From JAYFQF01 sp034927285 (GTDB taxonomy: Bacteria; Bacillota; Peptococcia; DRI-13; UBA5745), in NCBI GenBank assembly GCA_034927285.1, contig JAYFQF010000010.1:27862-91861 (forward strand): a DNA stretch of 64,000 bases. Reading direction: 5' to 3'. The notes under the pieces were generated by a model. The model had not been told where the DNA came from, did no database searches, and saw only the letters and a list, made by a program, of their open reading frames with translations. Below are positions 41,751 through 50,944 of the stretch, one piece after another (position 1 is the first letter of the stretch; every line of letters begins with the position of its first letter). Both the position numbers and the translations under genes were made by a program.

Positions 41751-42860
41751 TCATGAGCCGAGAATCCGCCCCTGTTTTCCCGCCGAGTAAACCCTGATCT
41801 CGGCAACGATCCAAAGGCATAGCGGAAGAATGACTTCAAAGGGAAAAACGTAGTAGGGCCAGGCATCTATAGCAAACTCAAAATAGTTCATGATGCTTCC
41901 CGGCTCATAAATGGCTAATGTGGCGGCTAAAAGAGTCATGGGCCAAACAATAAACCGGTAATCCGGAAAAACGAAGAGCTTGGCAAAGCCCCGGCAGGCC
42001 CCCATAAGGAAAATGCTGGTTTGAATAAAGATGCCGGATATATAGACCACCGCCGCCAGGATATCCAGCCGCTGCAAAAAATTACCGATGCTGATCAGCG
42101 ATACCTCCACATAGGTAGGGTAATAAATCCTCGACGCGTTATAGGGACCCAGGGTCAGGATGACGCCGATATAAATGAGAAACAAAATTGCGGAGCCGAT
42201 CAGCAAACCATAAAAGAAAATTTTATAGGCTGAGTTTTTTTCTTTCCGGAGGGAAAGTACCGGCAAAAAGCCTACGATATAAGTCATGGGAAAAATAAAG
42301 GTTAAAAAGGCCCCCTGAAAAACCGGCTTAGGTCCCTCATAAAGCACCGGCGTCAGATAATCCCAATGAAATTTGGGCAGCAGCAGAAAAAAGACGGCGA
42401 TAACCTCGATGACCGTAATGACCACAAACATTTCGCTCCATCGCCCCAATACCTCGATTCCCTGTTTTACCCCATAGGCGCAGAGGAGAATCAACAGGCC
42501 GATGATCACCCAGTTCGGCGTATCGGGCAGCGTCGCGCTTTTGACAAAGAACACCCAGTCTTCCAAGGTTATGGCAACGGCATGAAAACAAAACCAGGTA
42601 TACACCAGGATAAAGACTTTCCCCAGAATTTTCCCAAGACAAATTTCTACGATATCAAAAAGGCTTTTTTCCGGAAAAAGCGAGAGCAGCCTGGCAAAGA
42701 TCAGAACCATCGGCAAAGACATCACCAGGCCCAGAATTAACGCCAGCCAGGTATCGCTTTTGGCGCAGATCCCTTCAATAAAAATACTGGCTTCCCCATT
42801 AATAAATAAAATGATTAAGGCAATCCCTTGTTTATTGGATATGATTTCTTTCCGGCTCAT
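41751..42860 (-). CDS. gerB: Spore germinant receptor permease-like subunit (GerB type)
   Basis: A 369-residue membrane protein with ten predicted helices of the GerAB/spore permease family within the APC superfamily. ISNKQGIALIILFINGEASIF opens it, KILGKVFILVYTWFCFHAVAITLEDWV and YGVKQGIEVLGRWSEMFVV are family segments. With GerA and GerC it forms a germinant receptor in the spore inner membrane; it is thought to bind the small germinant. It is last in the operon, 54 bases after the small protein gene. Confidence 0.93.
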   Translation of the reverse strand: MSRKEIISNKQGIALIILFINGEASIFIEGICAKSDTWLALILGLVMSLPMVLIFARLLSLFPEKSLFDIVEICLGKILGKVFILVYTWFCFHAVAITLEDWVFFVKSATLPDTPNWVIIGLLILLCAYGVKQGIEVLGRWSEMFVVITVIEVIAVFFLLLPKFHWDYLTPVLYEGPKPVFQGAFLTFIFPMTYIVGFLPVLSLRKEKNSAYKIFFYGLLIGSAILFLIYIGVILTLGPYNASRIYYPTYVEVSLISIGNFLQRLDILAAVVYISGIFIQTSIFLMGACRGFAKLFVFPDYRFIVWPMTLLAATLAIYEPGSIMNYFEFAIDAWPYYVFPFEVILPLCLWIVAEIRVYSAGKQGRILGS

Positions 42861-42913
42861 CTGACGGTCATCACCACTCTTTTCGCTGAACTAAAGCTTT
42901 ATGTACGGTTTCC

Positions 42914-43135
42914 CTATTTCATTTTTTCAAAGACCCCCAGCACGATTTTTTCGATGATCTCGTTGGGCTTCGGCAAATCCACTCCCGCTAAAAGCAGAAT
43001 ACTGATCACAAAAGAAATGATCATTAAGGCGGAAAAATAGATCATCTCTTTTTTCTGCTGATTTTTAGCTAAGGAGGCAAGCTCTGCAAAAGAAACAACG
43101 AGATACAGGCCGGTTACCAAAGCATACATGGGCAT
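42914..43135 (-). CDS. Small two-helix membrane protein in the germinant receptor operon
   Basis: A 73-residue protein with a helix at about 4-18, a KNQQKK turn and a second helix at about 31-50, then a charged end. It lies between gerC and gerB, 9 bases after gerC. Some ger operons encode a similar short fourth subunit (D type) that tunes the receptor. I assign it to that class on position and topology only. Confidence 0.7.
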   Translation of the reverse strand: MPMYALVTGLYLVVSFAELASLAKNQQKKEMIYFSALMIISFVISILLLAGVDLPKPNEIIEKIVLGVFEKMK

Positions 43136-43144
43136 AACTCCTGT

Positions 43145-44338
43145 CTATTGGCCGATGGTGATGGGCTTCGAGGTGTTGGAGGATAAGGTCAGGTCAACTT
43201 TCACTTGGGGAGCGATCCTTAAGTCCCGATAGATGTCGTCCCAGTTTTTTTCCTGGCTTCTCCAGTAATCCGGCATTTTTCTTTTTACCTTATTGTTAAA
43301 GCCGAAAATATCTGAGGAATAGAGGCCTTGGGTTTTTGCCACCAGATCCAGGATCCTGTTTGTCAGGATGCTTTCTATGTTTTTCTCCAGTTCTTTTCTT
43401 TTTTCCTTATCGAGATAGTTCTCACTTCCCGCCAGTTCGCTGACCCCGGCTTCCAGCTGAGCCTCGATCTCCATGGTCAGTTCTCCGTTGATGAAAGAGG
43501 GGTCAATCTTGACGTTGCTCCCGTATATTTCCAGAGAGATCCGCATTTTTTCGGAAGGTTGGGAAGTACTGTTTTCTTCTAAAGTCAGGACTCCGCCTTT
43601 TAATTGATTCATGAGCAATAAGGCGGTTTGGGACTCTTCTTCGTCTAAAAAATATTTCAGCTTATCTTCTTTGAAGACGGCCGTGCCTTTTATTTCGGGG
43701 CTGGGTTCGCCTTCTTCGTTTTTTATATAGACGGCGGGCGCGACTACGGAATTGGTTTTAACGCTTAATTTCTCGACAAATGGCGTAAGCTCATCTTTCA
43801 CAAATGTGGACACCGATTCTCCTGCGTCCAGGGTGTTGTCTAAAATCACCGAAACCGGATCGCCGGATTCGGTCTTGGCCTTCAGGATATCGCCCGCCTC
43901 GGCGTTTCCGGCCACCGCGATCCAGATATCCGGGCGGATTTCCGCATCCCGCCAAAACAGGTCCAGGATCGTGAGAATTCCTTCCCGGGCAATCTCCTGG
44001 CTGATGATAATTCCTTTGCAGTGTCCCCAAAACAGCCGCTTGCCGGTCTGACGAACCGCATTTCTCACGGCATCGAAAACCGTATGTCCTTCAGCCTCGA
44101 TCAGAAAGGATTTCGGGCTTTTTGGTTCCTCCTGGCCGCCCTCACCGCCGCTCTGACCGCCGCTTTGGGCTTGGTTAATAATTTCAATGGTTAATTTGTA
44201 CTCCCCGTTTTCCTGGTTTTTATCGATGGCGGCCCCCATCATGATATTCAAATCCTCAAGGTCCCGGTAATTCCAACAGCCGCAAAGCAGAAACACACAG
44301 AGGAAAATACAAAGAAAAACAGCGCGTTTTGTTTTCAT
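43145..44338 (-). CDS. gerC: Spore germinant receptor lipoprotein (Ger(x)C family)
   Basis: A 397-residue lipoprotein. The signal peptide ends in the lipobox LLCGC, giving a lipid-modified Cys21, and the mature start CWNYRDLEDLNIMMGAAIDKN is typical of Ger(x)C. VFDAVRNAVRQTGKRLFWGHCKGIIISQEIAREG and YFLDEEESQTALLLMNQLKGGVL are family blocks. Length is usual. It overlaps gerA by 4 bases and is followed by the small protein gene. Confidence 0.95.
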   Translation of the reverse strand: MKTKRAVFLCIFLCVFLLCGCWNYRDLEDLNIMMGAAIDKNQENGEYKLTIEIINQAQSGGQSGGEGGQEEPKSPKSFLIEAEGHTVFDAVRNAVRQTGKRLFWGHCKGIIISQEIAREGILTILDLFWRDAEIRPDIWIAVAGNAEAGDILKAKTESGDPVSVILDNTLDAGESVSTFVKDELTPFVEKLSVKTNSVVAPAVYIKNEEGEPSPEIKGTAVFKEDKLKYFLDEEESQTALLLMNQLKGGVLTLEENSTSQPSEKMRISLEIYGSNVKIDPSFINGELTMEIEAQLEAGVSELAGSENYLDKEKRKELEKNIESILTNRILDLVAKTQGLYSSDIFGFNNKVKRKMPDYWRSQEKNWDDIYRDLRIAPQVKVDLTLSSNTSKPITIGQ

Positions 44339-45861
44339 CTCGTGCCTCCGCCGGCTCGGGTCCTGTTCCGCTTCATGGCAAATTTAGGCCGCTTATTCAT
44401 AAATTTTAAGGGCGCCCTGATCGACGTATCCCGGACGTCATCGATATCGATCAGAGAGATATTCATCATATAAGGCACGCCGAAGCTGCGCAGGGAAATC
44501 AGATAAACGAATAAGGCGATCAGGGCGATCATGTAGCCGAATAAGCCCAAGGTTGATGACGCCAGCAGCAGGTATATCCGGGTAACGATTACCGGACCTT
44601 TTAAGCGGAACACTAAAAAAGAGCAGATCCCGGTAAAGGCTGTGATAATCACAATCGGAGCACTGATGATTTTTGCGCTTACGGCAGCTTCGCCTAAAAC
44701 CAGAGCGCCGACGATGCTGATGGCCATCCCCACGGTGGAGGGCAATCTGACCCCGGCCTCCCGCATTACTTCAAAAACCAACAGCATCAGGACCAATTCC
44801 ACGATGGAAGGAAAGGGCACATTATATCTGGCGGCGGCAATGCTCAGGATCAAAGGGGTAGGCAGCATTTCCTGATGAAAGGAGATAATCGCCAGATAAA
44901 CAGCCGGGATGCTGACGGTAAGAAAATAGCACAATACCCGCAAAAAACGGTTAATCGAGGCAAAAATATAATTGGTATAATAATCCTCGTTGGTCTGGAA
45001 GTATTCAAGAAAAAGGAAGGGCATGGTCAATACGCTGGGGGATCCGTCGCAAATGATGCCGACCCGGCCCTCCAGCAGTTTTCCGGCTACCACATCGGGC
45101 CTTTCGGTATCGCCGATGGTATCAAAGGCGGAATAAGGGGAATCCTTGATCATCTCCTGGATATAGCCGGAATCCAGGATTCCGTCAATCTGAATTTTCT
45201 TCAGCCTGATTTCCACTTCGTTAAGAATCTTTTCACTGGCGATACCCTTGATATAGCAAATACAAATCTTCGTCTTGGTCACATTGCCCAGTTCCATATA
45301 TTTAAATTTCAGGTCCGGATTAACGATTTTTCTCTCCAAGAGAGAAATATTGGTCACGATGGATTCCGTGAAGCCTTCCCTGGGTCCCCTGACCACGGTT
45401 TCCGCCTGGGGCTCGGTGACGGCGCGGGTGATCCAGTCTTTAGTGCAGATCACCAGGACTTTGGAAAAGCCCTCGATGAGCAGAATCGTATCCCCATAGA
45501 GGATGGCCTGGACCGCTTTTTCCACGTCGGAGGTTTCTTCAATCCCCCGGACCTGAACGACCTGGTTAACGATATAATTGGATAAATCCTTCTGGGGGAT
45601 ATTTTTTCCCAAAAGGTTCTCCATGATGGGCCGGATGATCCTGTCATTGATGGTCTTTTCTCCGGAGATAGGATGGGAAAAAATCAGGCAGTAGCGGATT
45701 TCCTCTGCTTTGGGCTCGCGAAAATATCGATAGACGATCATCTCGTCATCGCTGAGGATGGACTGCAGCAAAGCGATATTTTCCTGCAAAGAAGCGGAAA
45801 AAGAGCGCTGTCCGCTGTTATTTCGATTGCCTCTTCTGATTCTTACCGCTTTTTTAAACAT
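44335..45861 (-). CDS. gerA: Spore germinant receptor A subunit
   Basis: A 508-residue GerA-family protein. A large cytosolic N-terminal region (about 1-260; VVRGPREGFTESIVTNISLLERKI is a hallmark) is followed by the membrane part from about 285, with CDGSPSVLTMPFLFLEYFQTNEDYY at the border and FEVMREAGVRLPSTVGMAISIVGALVLGEAAVSA further on. First gene of gerA-gerC-small-gerB; expression is expected in the forespore, but I did not identify a sigma-G promoter. Confidence 0.95.
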   Translation of the reverse strand: MFKKAVRIRRGNRNNSGQRSFSASLQENIALLQSILSDDEMIVYRYFREPKAEEIRYCLIFSHPISGEKTINDRIIRPIMENLLGKNIPQKDLSNYIVNQVVQVRGIEETSDVEKAVQAILYGDTILLIEGFSKVLVICTKDWITRAVTEPQAETVVRGPREGFTESIVTNISLLERKIVNPDLKFKYMELGNVTKTKICICYIKGIASEKILNEVEIRLKKIQIDGILDSGYIQEMIKDSPYSAFDTIGDTERPDVVAGKLLEGRVGIICDGSPSVLTMPFLFLEYFQTNEDYYTNYIFASINRFLRVLCYFLTVSIPAVYLAIISFHQEMLPTPLILSIAAARYNVPFPSIVELVLMLLVFEVMREAGVRLPSTVGMAISIVGALVLGEAAVSAKIISAPIVIITAFTGICSFLVFRLKGPVIVTRIYLLLASSTLGLFGYMIALIALFVYLISLRSFGVPYMMNISLIDIDDVRDTSIRAPLKFMNKRPKFAMKRNRTRAGGGTR

Positions 45862-46170
45862 AAAGCACCCGTTCCCCTATTCCTGAAGCAAAATTTTTTA
45901 TGTATGTTTTTCCCAAAATCGGCTTGGGTTAAACATTCCCCATTTTTCATCAAAAGATTCATTTTCCCGGTTTTTCTATTCTCTGCCGCAGGTTTCACCC
46001 TGAAAGGGAATATTCTGTTCCGGAAAAAACGGCACTTCGCCGGTTTAAAATAAAGCCGGCGCCCTCTTATCTGAAAGGGCGCCGGAGCAAAATATTATTC
46101 TTCGGGAAAACCGTATCTTTTCGTTCACCGCATAACGCTTTCTTAACAGCGGATAAACTTGGCCGGCCCT
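45862..46170. other. Intergenic region before gerA
   Basis: An AT-rich stretch directly before gerA should contain its promoter. I see no sure consensus. The rest is the hairpin described separately; no gene is present. Confidence 0.4.
46053..46088 (-). terminator. Hairpin terminator after the GNAT gene
   Basis: A perfect 10-bp stem CCGGCGCCCT (46056-46065) with AGGGCGCCGG (46076-46085). On the minus strand it is followed by CTTTATTTT. Confidence 0.65.
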
Positions 46171-46698
46171 TTATACCCCGATCTTTTTTTCATAGCATTT
46201 CAGGTTTTCCCAGATCACCTGCTGAAAGTGGAAGAGGGTGCTGCCGGCATAACGATAGCCCAACTTTTCATACATCGCCGCCGCCGGTATATTTCCTTCA
46301 TAGGTGTCCAGGCGAATGGCGGTACAGCCCAGCTCCCGGGCCTTGGCTTCGGCAAAGGCGACGAATTCTTTCCCCTTGCCCCGGCCGGCCCAGGAGGGGG
46401 AGATGACCAGGGTATGGATGACCAGTACGTCCTTTCCTTCTCCGGGGATAGTCCAGGAGATATTGCCGTATTCCGGAGGCTGGAGATGATTTAAGATCAC
46501 GCTGCCAAAAATTTGGCCCTTTTCTTCCCCGGTATATAAAGTACCGGCGTCAAAAGCCTTTTGAGCATCCCGGTCTGTCGGATATTTTCCTCTTTGCCAG
46601 TTGGTATAGCTGGTTCCCCGGCGGTCCTCCTGGTCCAGGACTTCTTCATAAATACGTGCCGTTTCCCGGATATCGGTTTCGCTTGCTTCACGGATCAT
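46171..46698 (-). CDS. GNAT-family N-acetyltransferase
   Basis: A 175-residue GNAT enzyme. MIREASETDIRETARIYEEVL is the usual first strand and helix, and VLVIHTLVISPSWAGRGKGKEFVAFAEAKARELG holds the acetyl-CoA loop (Q/RxxGxG/A). LDTYEGNIPAAAMYEKLGYRYAG closes the fold. The acceptor is unknown. Monocistronic, divergent from comFB. Confidence 0.88.
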   Translation of the reverse strand: MIREASETDIRETARIYEEVLDQEDRRGTSYTNWQRGKYPTDRDAQKAFDAGTLYTGEEKGQIFGSVILNHLQPPEYGNISWTIPGEGKDVLVIHTLVISPSWAGRGKGKEFVAFAEAKARELGCTAIRLDTYEGNIPAAAMYEKLGYRYAGSTLFHFQQVIWENLKCYEKKIGV

Positions 46699-46730
46699 GG
46701 GAAAACCTCCTCTTGTTTGATCGTTGGGGA

Positions 46731-46759
46731 TTGTCTGATTGGCGTGAACGCTGTATAAT
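46731..46759 (+). promoter_or_regulatory. Promoter of comFB
   Basis: TTGTCT (46731-46736), 17 bases, TATAAT (46754-46759). Transcription should start near 46766, after the upstream ATG at 46761, which therefore cannot be the start codon. Confidence 0.8.
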
Positions 46760-46802
46760 CATGGAAGAAAATTCGAGAAAAAGGGGAAAGGGAGTCGGGG
46801 TA

Positions 46803-47096
46803 TTGCTGAAAAATATGACGGAGACTTTGTTGGAGCAAAAATTGGATTCCATGATGGATTCTCCAAAATACACCGGCTGTAAGTGTCAGCGCTGCCGGGA
46901 GGACATTCTGGCTTATGCCTTAAACCGTCTGCCTCCCCAATACGTATCCACCAATACCGGAAAGCTTTATACTAAGCTGCAAAATTATACCGACCGGTTT
47001 GAATTTGATATCCTGTGCCAATTGGCCATTGCCATCAAAGTGGTGACGGCAGCTCCCCGCCATCAGGAGCCCGGGCAGGAAACCAGGGAGCCATAA
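46803..47096 (+). CDS. comFB: ComFB-family late competence protein
   Basis: A 97-residue protein. MTETLLEQKLDSMM is followed by CKCQRCREDILAYALNRLPPQYVSTNTGKLYTKL, the ComFB signature with paired cysteines that could bind metal. Members are found in competence operons and, in cyanobacteria, bind cyclic dinucleotides; here the gene stands alone. TTG 46803 is taken as start because the promoter excludes ATG 46761 and GGGAG lies eight bases upstream; ATG 46818 is another choice. Confidence 0.85.
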   Translation: MLKNMTETLLEQKLDSMMDSPKYTGCKCQRCREDILAYALNRLPPQYVSTNTGKLYTKLQNYTDRFEFDILCQLAIAIKVVTAAPRHQEPGQETREP

Positions 47097-47140
47097 ACCG
47101 GAAAATCCGGGGATCGCCCCCGCAATCTTTGCGGAATGTA

Positions 47141-47183
47141 AAAATAAGGAGGTAAGCCATGGCTTGCCTCCTTATTTTTTTTT
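47141..47183. terminator. Bidirectional terminator between comFB and ackA
   Basis: AATAAGGAGGTAAGCC pairs with GGCTTGCCTCCTTATT around the central AT; nine T follow on the plus strand and four or more on the minus strand. It ends both converging genes. Confidence 0.95.
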
Positions 47184-47226
47184 GCTTCTGCTGTCACTGG
47201 GGTCTATCTCAGGAAAACCCCGGAAA

Positions 47227-48414
47227 TTATTTTTTGGTGATCTCTACGGTATCCCGGGCGATCATCAATTCTTCGTTGGTGGGAATCACCAGGACCTTGG
47301 TCTTGGAATTAGCGTTAGAGATCTGGATCTCTTCACCCCGGACGCCGTTTTTCGCGGGGTCAAGCTCAATTCCCAGATAGGTGAGGCCGCCGCAGATTTT
47401 TTCCCGCATGGAAGCGGAGTTCTCTCCCAGTCCGGCGGTAAAGACGATGGCGTCCACGCCGTCCATGGCGGCCACATAGGAACCGATGTACTTTTTCACC
47501 ACATAAGCAAAACGATCCAGGGCCAGCTGCGCTCTTTTGTTTCCTTCTTCGGCGGCGCCTTCGATGTCGCGGAAATCGCTGCTGACGCCGGAAATCCCCA
47601 GTACGCCGGATTTTTTGTTCAGGACGTTGCTCATCTGACCGATGGTCAGGTTTTCTTTATTCATGATGAACTCAATGATGGCAGGGTCGATATCCCCGGA
47701 ACGGGTACCCATCACCAGCCCTTCCAGGGGAGTCAGGCCCATGGAAGTGTCAATGCATTTCCCGGCCTTCACCGCGGCCAGGCTGGCGCCGTTGCCCAGA
47801 TGGCAGGTAATGATCTTGGCGTCGGGTTTGCCCAGCATCGCCAAAGCCCTTTGCGTGACGAAACGGTGGGAGGTGCCGTGGAAACCGTAACGGCGGACTT
47901 TATATTTCTCGTAATATTCGTAGGGCAGCGCATAGATATACGCTTCCGCCGGCATGGTCTGATGGAAAGCGGTATCAAACACGCCCACCTGAGGAACTCC
48001 GGGCATCAGCTGCGTGCAGGCTTCAATCCCCAGGATATTCGGCGGATTATGTAAAGGCGCCAGCTCGATATTGACTTTCAGGGCTTCCATCACCGCAGGG
48101 GTAATCGCTACGGAACCGCTGAACGCTTCGCCGCCGTGCACTACCCGGTGCCCTACGCAGTTTATCTCGTTAAGAGATTTTACTACGCCGTGATTTTTGT
48201 CGGTAAGGGCAGCCAGCACCAAAGAGATCGCTTTAGAATGATTTTCGATTTCTTCCTTGATCTCGATTTTGGCGTCGCCGGGGCGATGAGTCAGGATGGA
48301 ACCGGGAAGACCGATCCGTTCCACCAGACCCTTCGCCAGCACGCTTTCATCCGTCATATCAAAGAGCTGATATTTCAGAGAAGAGCTGCCGCAGTTGATT
48401 ACCAGTGCTTTCAT
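47227..48414 (-). CDS. ackA: Acetate kinase
   Basis: A 395-residue ASKHA kinase that makes ATP and acetate from acetyl phosphate. VINCGSSSLKYQLFDM at the start, FDTAFHQTMP, YGFHGTSHRFV, CHLGNGASLAA and FTAGLGENSASMRE are all diagnostic. Length is usual. It can draw energy from the acetyl-CoA formed downstream of the methylaspartate pathway. No pta gene is adjacent. Its start lies 70 bases from the gyrA stop; it may be read partly from the gyr operon. Confidence 0.97.
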   Translation of the reverse strand: MKALVINCGSSSLKYQLFDMTDESVLAKGLVERIGLPGSILTHRPGDAKIEIKEEIENHSKAISLVLAALTDKNHGVVKSLNEINCVGHRVVHGGEAFSGSVAITPAVMEALKVNIELAPLHNPPNILGIEACTQLMPGVPQVGVFDTAFHQTMPAEAYIYALPYEYYEKYKVRRYGFHGTSHRFVTQRALAMLGKPDAKIITCHLGNGASLAAVKAGKCIDTSMGLTPLEGLVMGTRSGDIDPAIIEFIMNKENLTIGQMSNVLNKKSGVLGISGVSSDFRDIEGAAEEGNKRAQLALDRFAYVVKKYIGSYVAAMDGVDAIVFTAGLGENSASMREKICGGLTYLGIELDPAKNGVRGEEIQISNANSKTKVLVIPTNEELMIARDTVEITKK

Positions 48415-48483
48415 GTTGAAAATTCCCCCTTAAATTTTGGATTCTTTTACAGATAAAGACTTCTATTAAACAAAACCGGAAGC

Positions 48484-50925
48484 TTATTCGTCCTCTTCAT
48501 CCTTGACCACCACCTTGGCTACCGCCTGAACCTGGTCATTTTCTCCCAGGTTCATGACCTTTACCCCTTGGGTAGCCCGGCCGATGGAGCTGATGTCGTC
48601 GGTGAAGATACGGATCATGATCCCTTCTTTGGTGATGATCATAATCTCATCTCCCGCGGAAATCGCCACTACACCGGCCACCATACCGTTTTTATTGGTG
48701 CAGCGGATGCCGATCAGGCCCTTGCCGCCCCGGCCCTGGGACCGGAACTCCTTCAGCTTGGTCCGTTTGCCGAAACCTTTTTCCGTAATGCATAATAATT
48801 CTTCGCCGGCGGTGATGTTTTCTACCGCCACCACCCGGTCGCCGGCCCCCAGGCTGATTCCTTTGACTCCTCTGGCCACCCGGCCCATGGGACGGATATC
48901 CTGTTCGGAAATCCGGATCACCATGCCGTGATGAGTAGCCATGATCAGCTCATCTTCCCCTTCGGTAAGCTTAACGCCGATCAGCTCGTCCTCTTCGTCC
49001 ATATTCAGCGCGATGATGCCGTCCCGGCGGGAAGTATTATATTCCGTCAGGGCGGTTTTCTTTACGATGCCGTTTTTCGTCACCGTCAGCAGGTACTGGT
49101 TCTCATCAAAGCTCTTCACCGGAATCACAGCTGTGATTTTATCATCTCCGCTGATGTAAAGCAAGTTCACAATGGCGGTTCCCTTGGCGGTCCTGCCGGC
49201 TTCCGGGATATCATAGACCTTGGTCCGGTAAACCTTTCCTTTATTCGTAAAGAAGAGCAGATAATTATGGTTTGTGGTGGTAAAAAGATGCTCCACAAAA
49301 TCCGATTCCTTGGTGGTCATGGAGGTGACCCCCCGGCCTCCCCGTTTCTGGTTACGGAAGGCGGTGATGGGCTGCCTCTTAATATAACCGCTGTGGGTGA
49401 CGGTAATGCAGACCTCTTCGTCAGGGATCAGGTCCTCAATGGAGATTTCCCCTTCATCGGGACTGATCTTGGTGCGGCGGGCGTCGCCGTATTTAGCCTT
49501 GATCTCGCTAAGCTCATCTTTGATAATCTTCAGCACCAGATACTGATCCTCCAGAATGGACCGAAGATAAGCGATCTTTTCGATCAGGCCTTCGTATTCC
49601 GCCTGGAGGCGTTCTCTTTCCAGTCCGGATAAGCGGCCCAGACGCATGTCCACAATGGCCTTAGCCTGGAGATCCGTCAACCCGAAACGGGCCATTAACC
49701 CTTCCTGGGCTACTTTTTCATCCTTGGAACCCCGGATAATCCGGATGACCTCGTCGATATAATCGATGGCGATCCGCAGGCCTTCCACAATATGCAGCCG
49801 GGCCTCGGCCTTCTTTAAGTCGTATTTGGTCCGGCGGACGATGACTTCTTCCTGATGCTCCAGATAATAGTGCAGGATCTCTTTCAGATTCAGCACCCGG
49901 GGTTCGCCGTTGACCAGCGCCAGCATGATGACGCCAAAGCTTTCCTGAAGCTGGGTATGCTTGTAAAGATTATTCAGCACTACCTGGGGATTTACGTCCC
50001 GGCGCACGTCGATCATGATTTTCATGCCGTTGCGGTCGGAAGCGTCCACTAAGGAAGTAATGCCGTCGATTTTCTTATCCCGTACCATTTCGGCAATTTT
50101 CTCGATGAGGCGGGCTTTATTTACCATATAGGGGATTTCCGTCACCAGGATACGGCTTTTGCCGTTATCAATGCTCTCGATTTCCGTGGTAGCCCGGGTA
50201 ATAATGGAGCCCCGTCCGGTTTCATAGGCCTGGCGAATCCCGGAAATGCCGATGATATTTCCGCCGGTGGGATAATCGGGGCCTTTGATATAGGCCATCA
50301 GCTCTTCTATCGTAATCTGGGGATTGTCGATATAAGCGATGACGCCTTCGATGACCTCGTTTAAGTTGTGGGGAGGGATATTGGTGGCCATACCCACGGC
50401 GATACCGGAAGAACCGTTTAATAAAAGGTTCGGGATCCGGGAAGGCAAAACCGAGGGTTCCGTCAGTTCACTGTCGTAGTTGGGTACAAAATCCACAGTT
50501 TCTTTTTCAATATCCCGCAGCATCTCCGCAGCGATTTTTCCCATCCGGACCTCGGTATAACGCTGAGCGGCGGCGGAGTCGCCGTCTACGGAACCGAAGT
50601 TTCCCTGGCCGTCGGCCAGGAGATAACGGGTGGAAAAATCCTGGGCCATACGCACTAACGCGTCGTAAATGGAGGCGTCGCCGTGGGGATGATAACGGCC
50701 CATGACGTCGCCCACGATACGGGCGGATTTCCGGTAAGGCTTATCATAAGTCACGCCGGATTCGTTCATGGAGTATAAAATACGGCGGTGGATCGGCTTT
50801 AAACCGTCCCGCACGTCGGGCAGGGCCCGGCCGGCGATTACGCTCATGGAATAGCTGATATAGGACTTTTTCATTTCCTCTTCCAGCTGTACCGGCTCTA
50901 CCTTACCTTCAAATAAGCTTTCCAA
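48484..50925 (-). CDS. gyrA: DNA gyrase subunit A
   Basis: An 813-residue GyrA. The quinolone region and catalytic Tyr are seen in KSARIVGDVMGRYHPHGDASIYDALVRMAQDFSTR and AAAQRYTEVRMGKIAAEML. The C-terminal domain (from about 500) has the six-blade pinwheel and the GyrA box FRNQKRGGRGV. It breaks and rejoins DNA with GyrB to add negative supercoils. It follows gyrB by 19 bases in the dnaA-dnaN-recF-gyrB-gyrA string. Confidence 0.98.
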   Translation of the reverse strand: MESLFEGKVEPVQLEEEMKKSYISYSMSVIAGRALPDVRDGLKPIHRRILYSMNESGVTYDKPYRKSARIVGDVMGRYHPHGDASIYDALVRMAQDFSTRYLLADGQGNFGSVDGDSAAAQRYTEVRMGKIAAEMLRDIEKETVDFVPNYDSELTEPSVLPSRIPNLLLNGSSGIAVGMATNIPPHNLNEVIEGVIAYIDNPQITIEELMAYIKGPDYPTGGNIIGISGIRQAYETGRGSIITRATTEIESIDNGKSRILVTEIPYMVNKARLIEKIAEMVRDKKIDGITSLVDASDRNGMKIMIDVRRDVNPQVVLNNLYKHTQLQESFGVIMLALVNGEPRVLNLKEILHYYLEHQEEVIVRRTKYDLKKAEARLHIVEGLRIAIDYIDEVIRIIRGSKDEKVAQEGLMARFGLTDLQAKAIVDMRLGRLSGLERERLQAEYEGLIEKIAYLRSILEDQYLVLKIIKDELSEIKAKYGDARRTKISPDEGEISIEDLIPDEEVCITVTHSGYIKRQPITAFRNQKRGGRGVTSMTTKESDFVEHLFTTTNHNYLLFFTNKGKVYRTKVYDIPEAGRTAKGTAIVNLLYISGDDKITAVIPVKSFDENQYLLTVTKNGIVKKTALTEYNTSRRDGIIALNMDEEDELIGVKLTEGEDELIMATHHGMVIRISEQDIRPMGRVARGVKGISLGAGDRVVAVENITAGEELLCITEKGFGKRTKLKEFRSQGRGGKGLIGIRCTNKNGMVAGVVAISAGDEIMIITKEGIMIRIFTDDISSIGRATQGVKVMNLGENDQVQAVAKVVVKDEEDE

Positions 50926-50944
50926 TCCTTTTCACCTCGGCTTC

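Noticed and set aside
33682..45861. Long plus-strand frames opposite serS, serA, the aminotransferase and ger genes
   Set aside because: They lack ribosome sites and recognisable domains; the minus-strand genes are certain.
46761..46802. ATG start for comFB
   Set aside because: It lies before the predicted transcription start and lacks a ribosome site.
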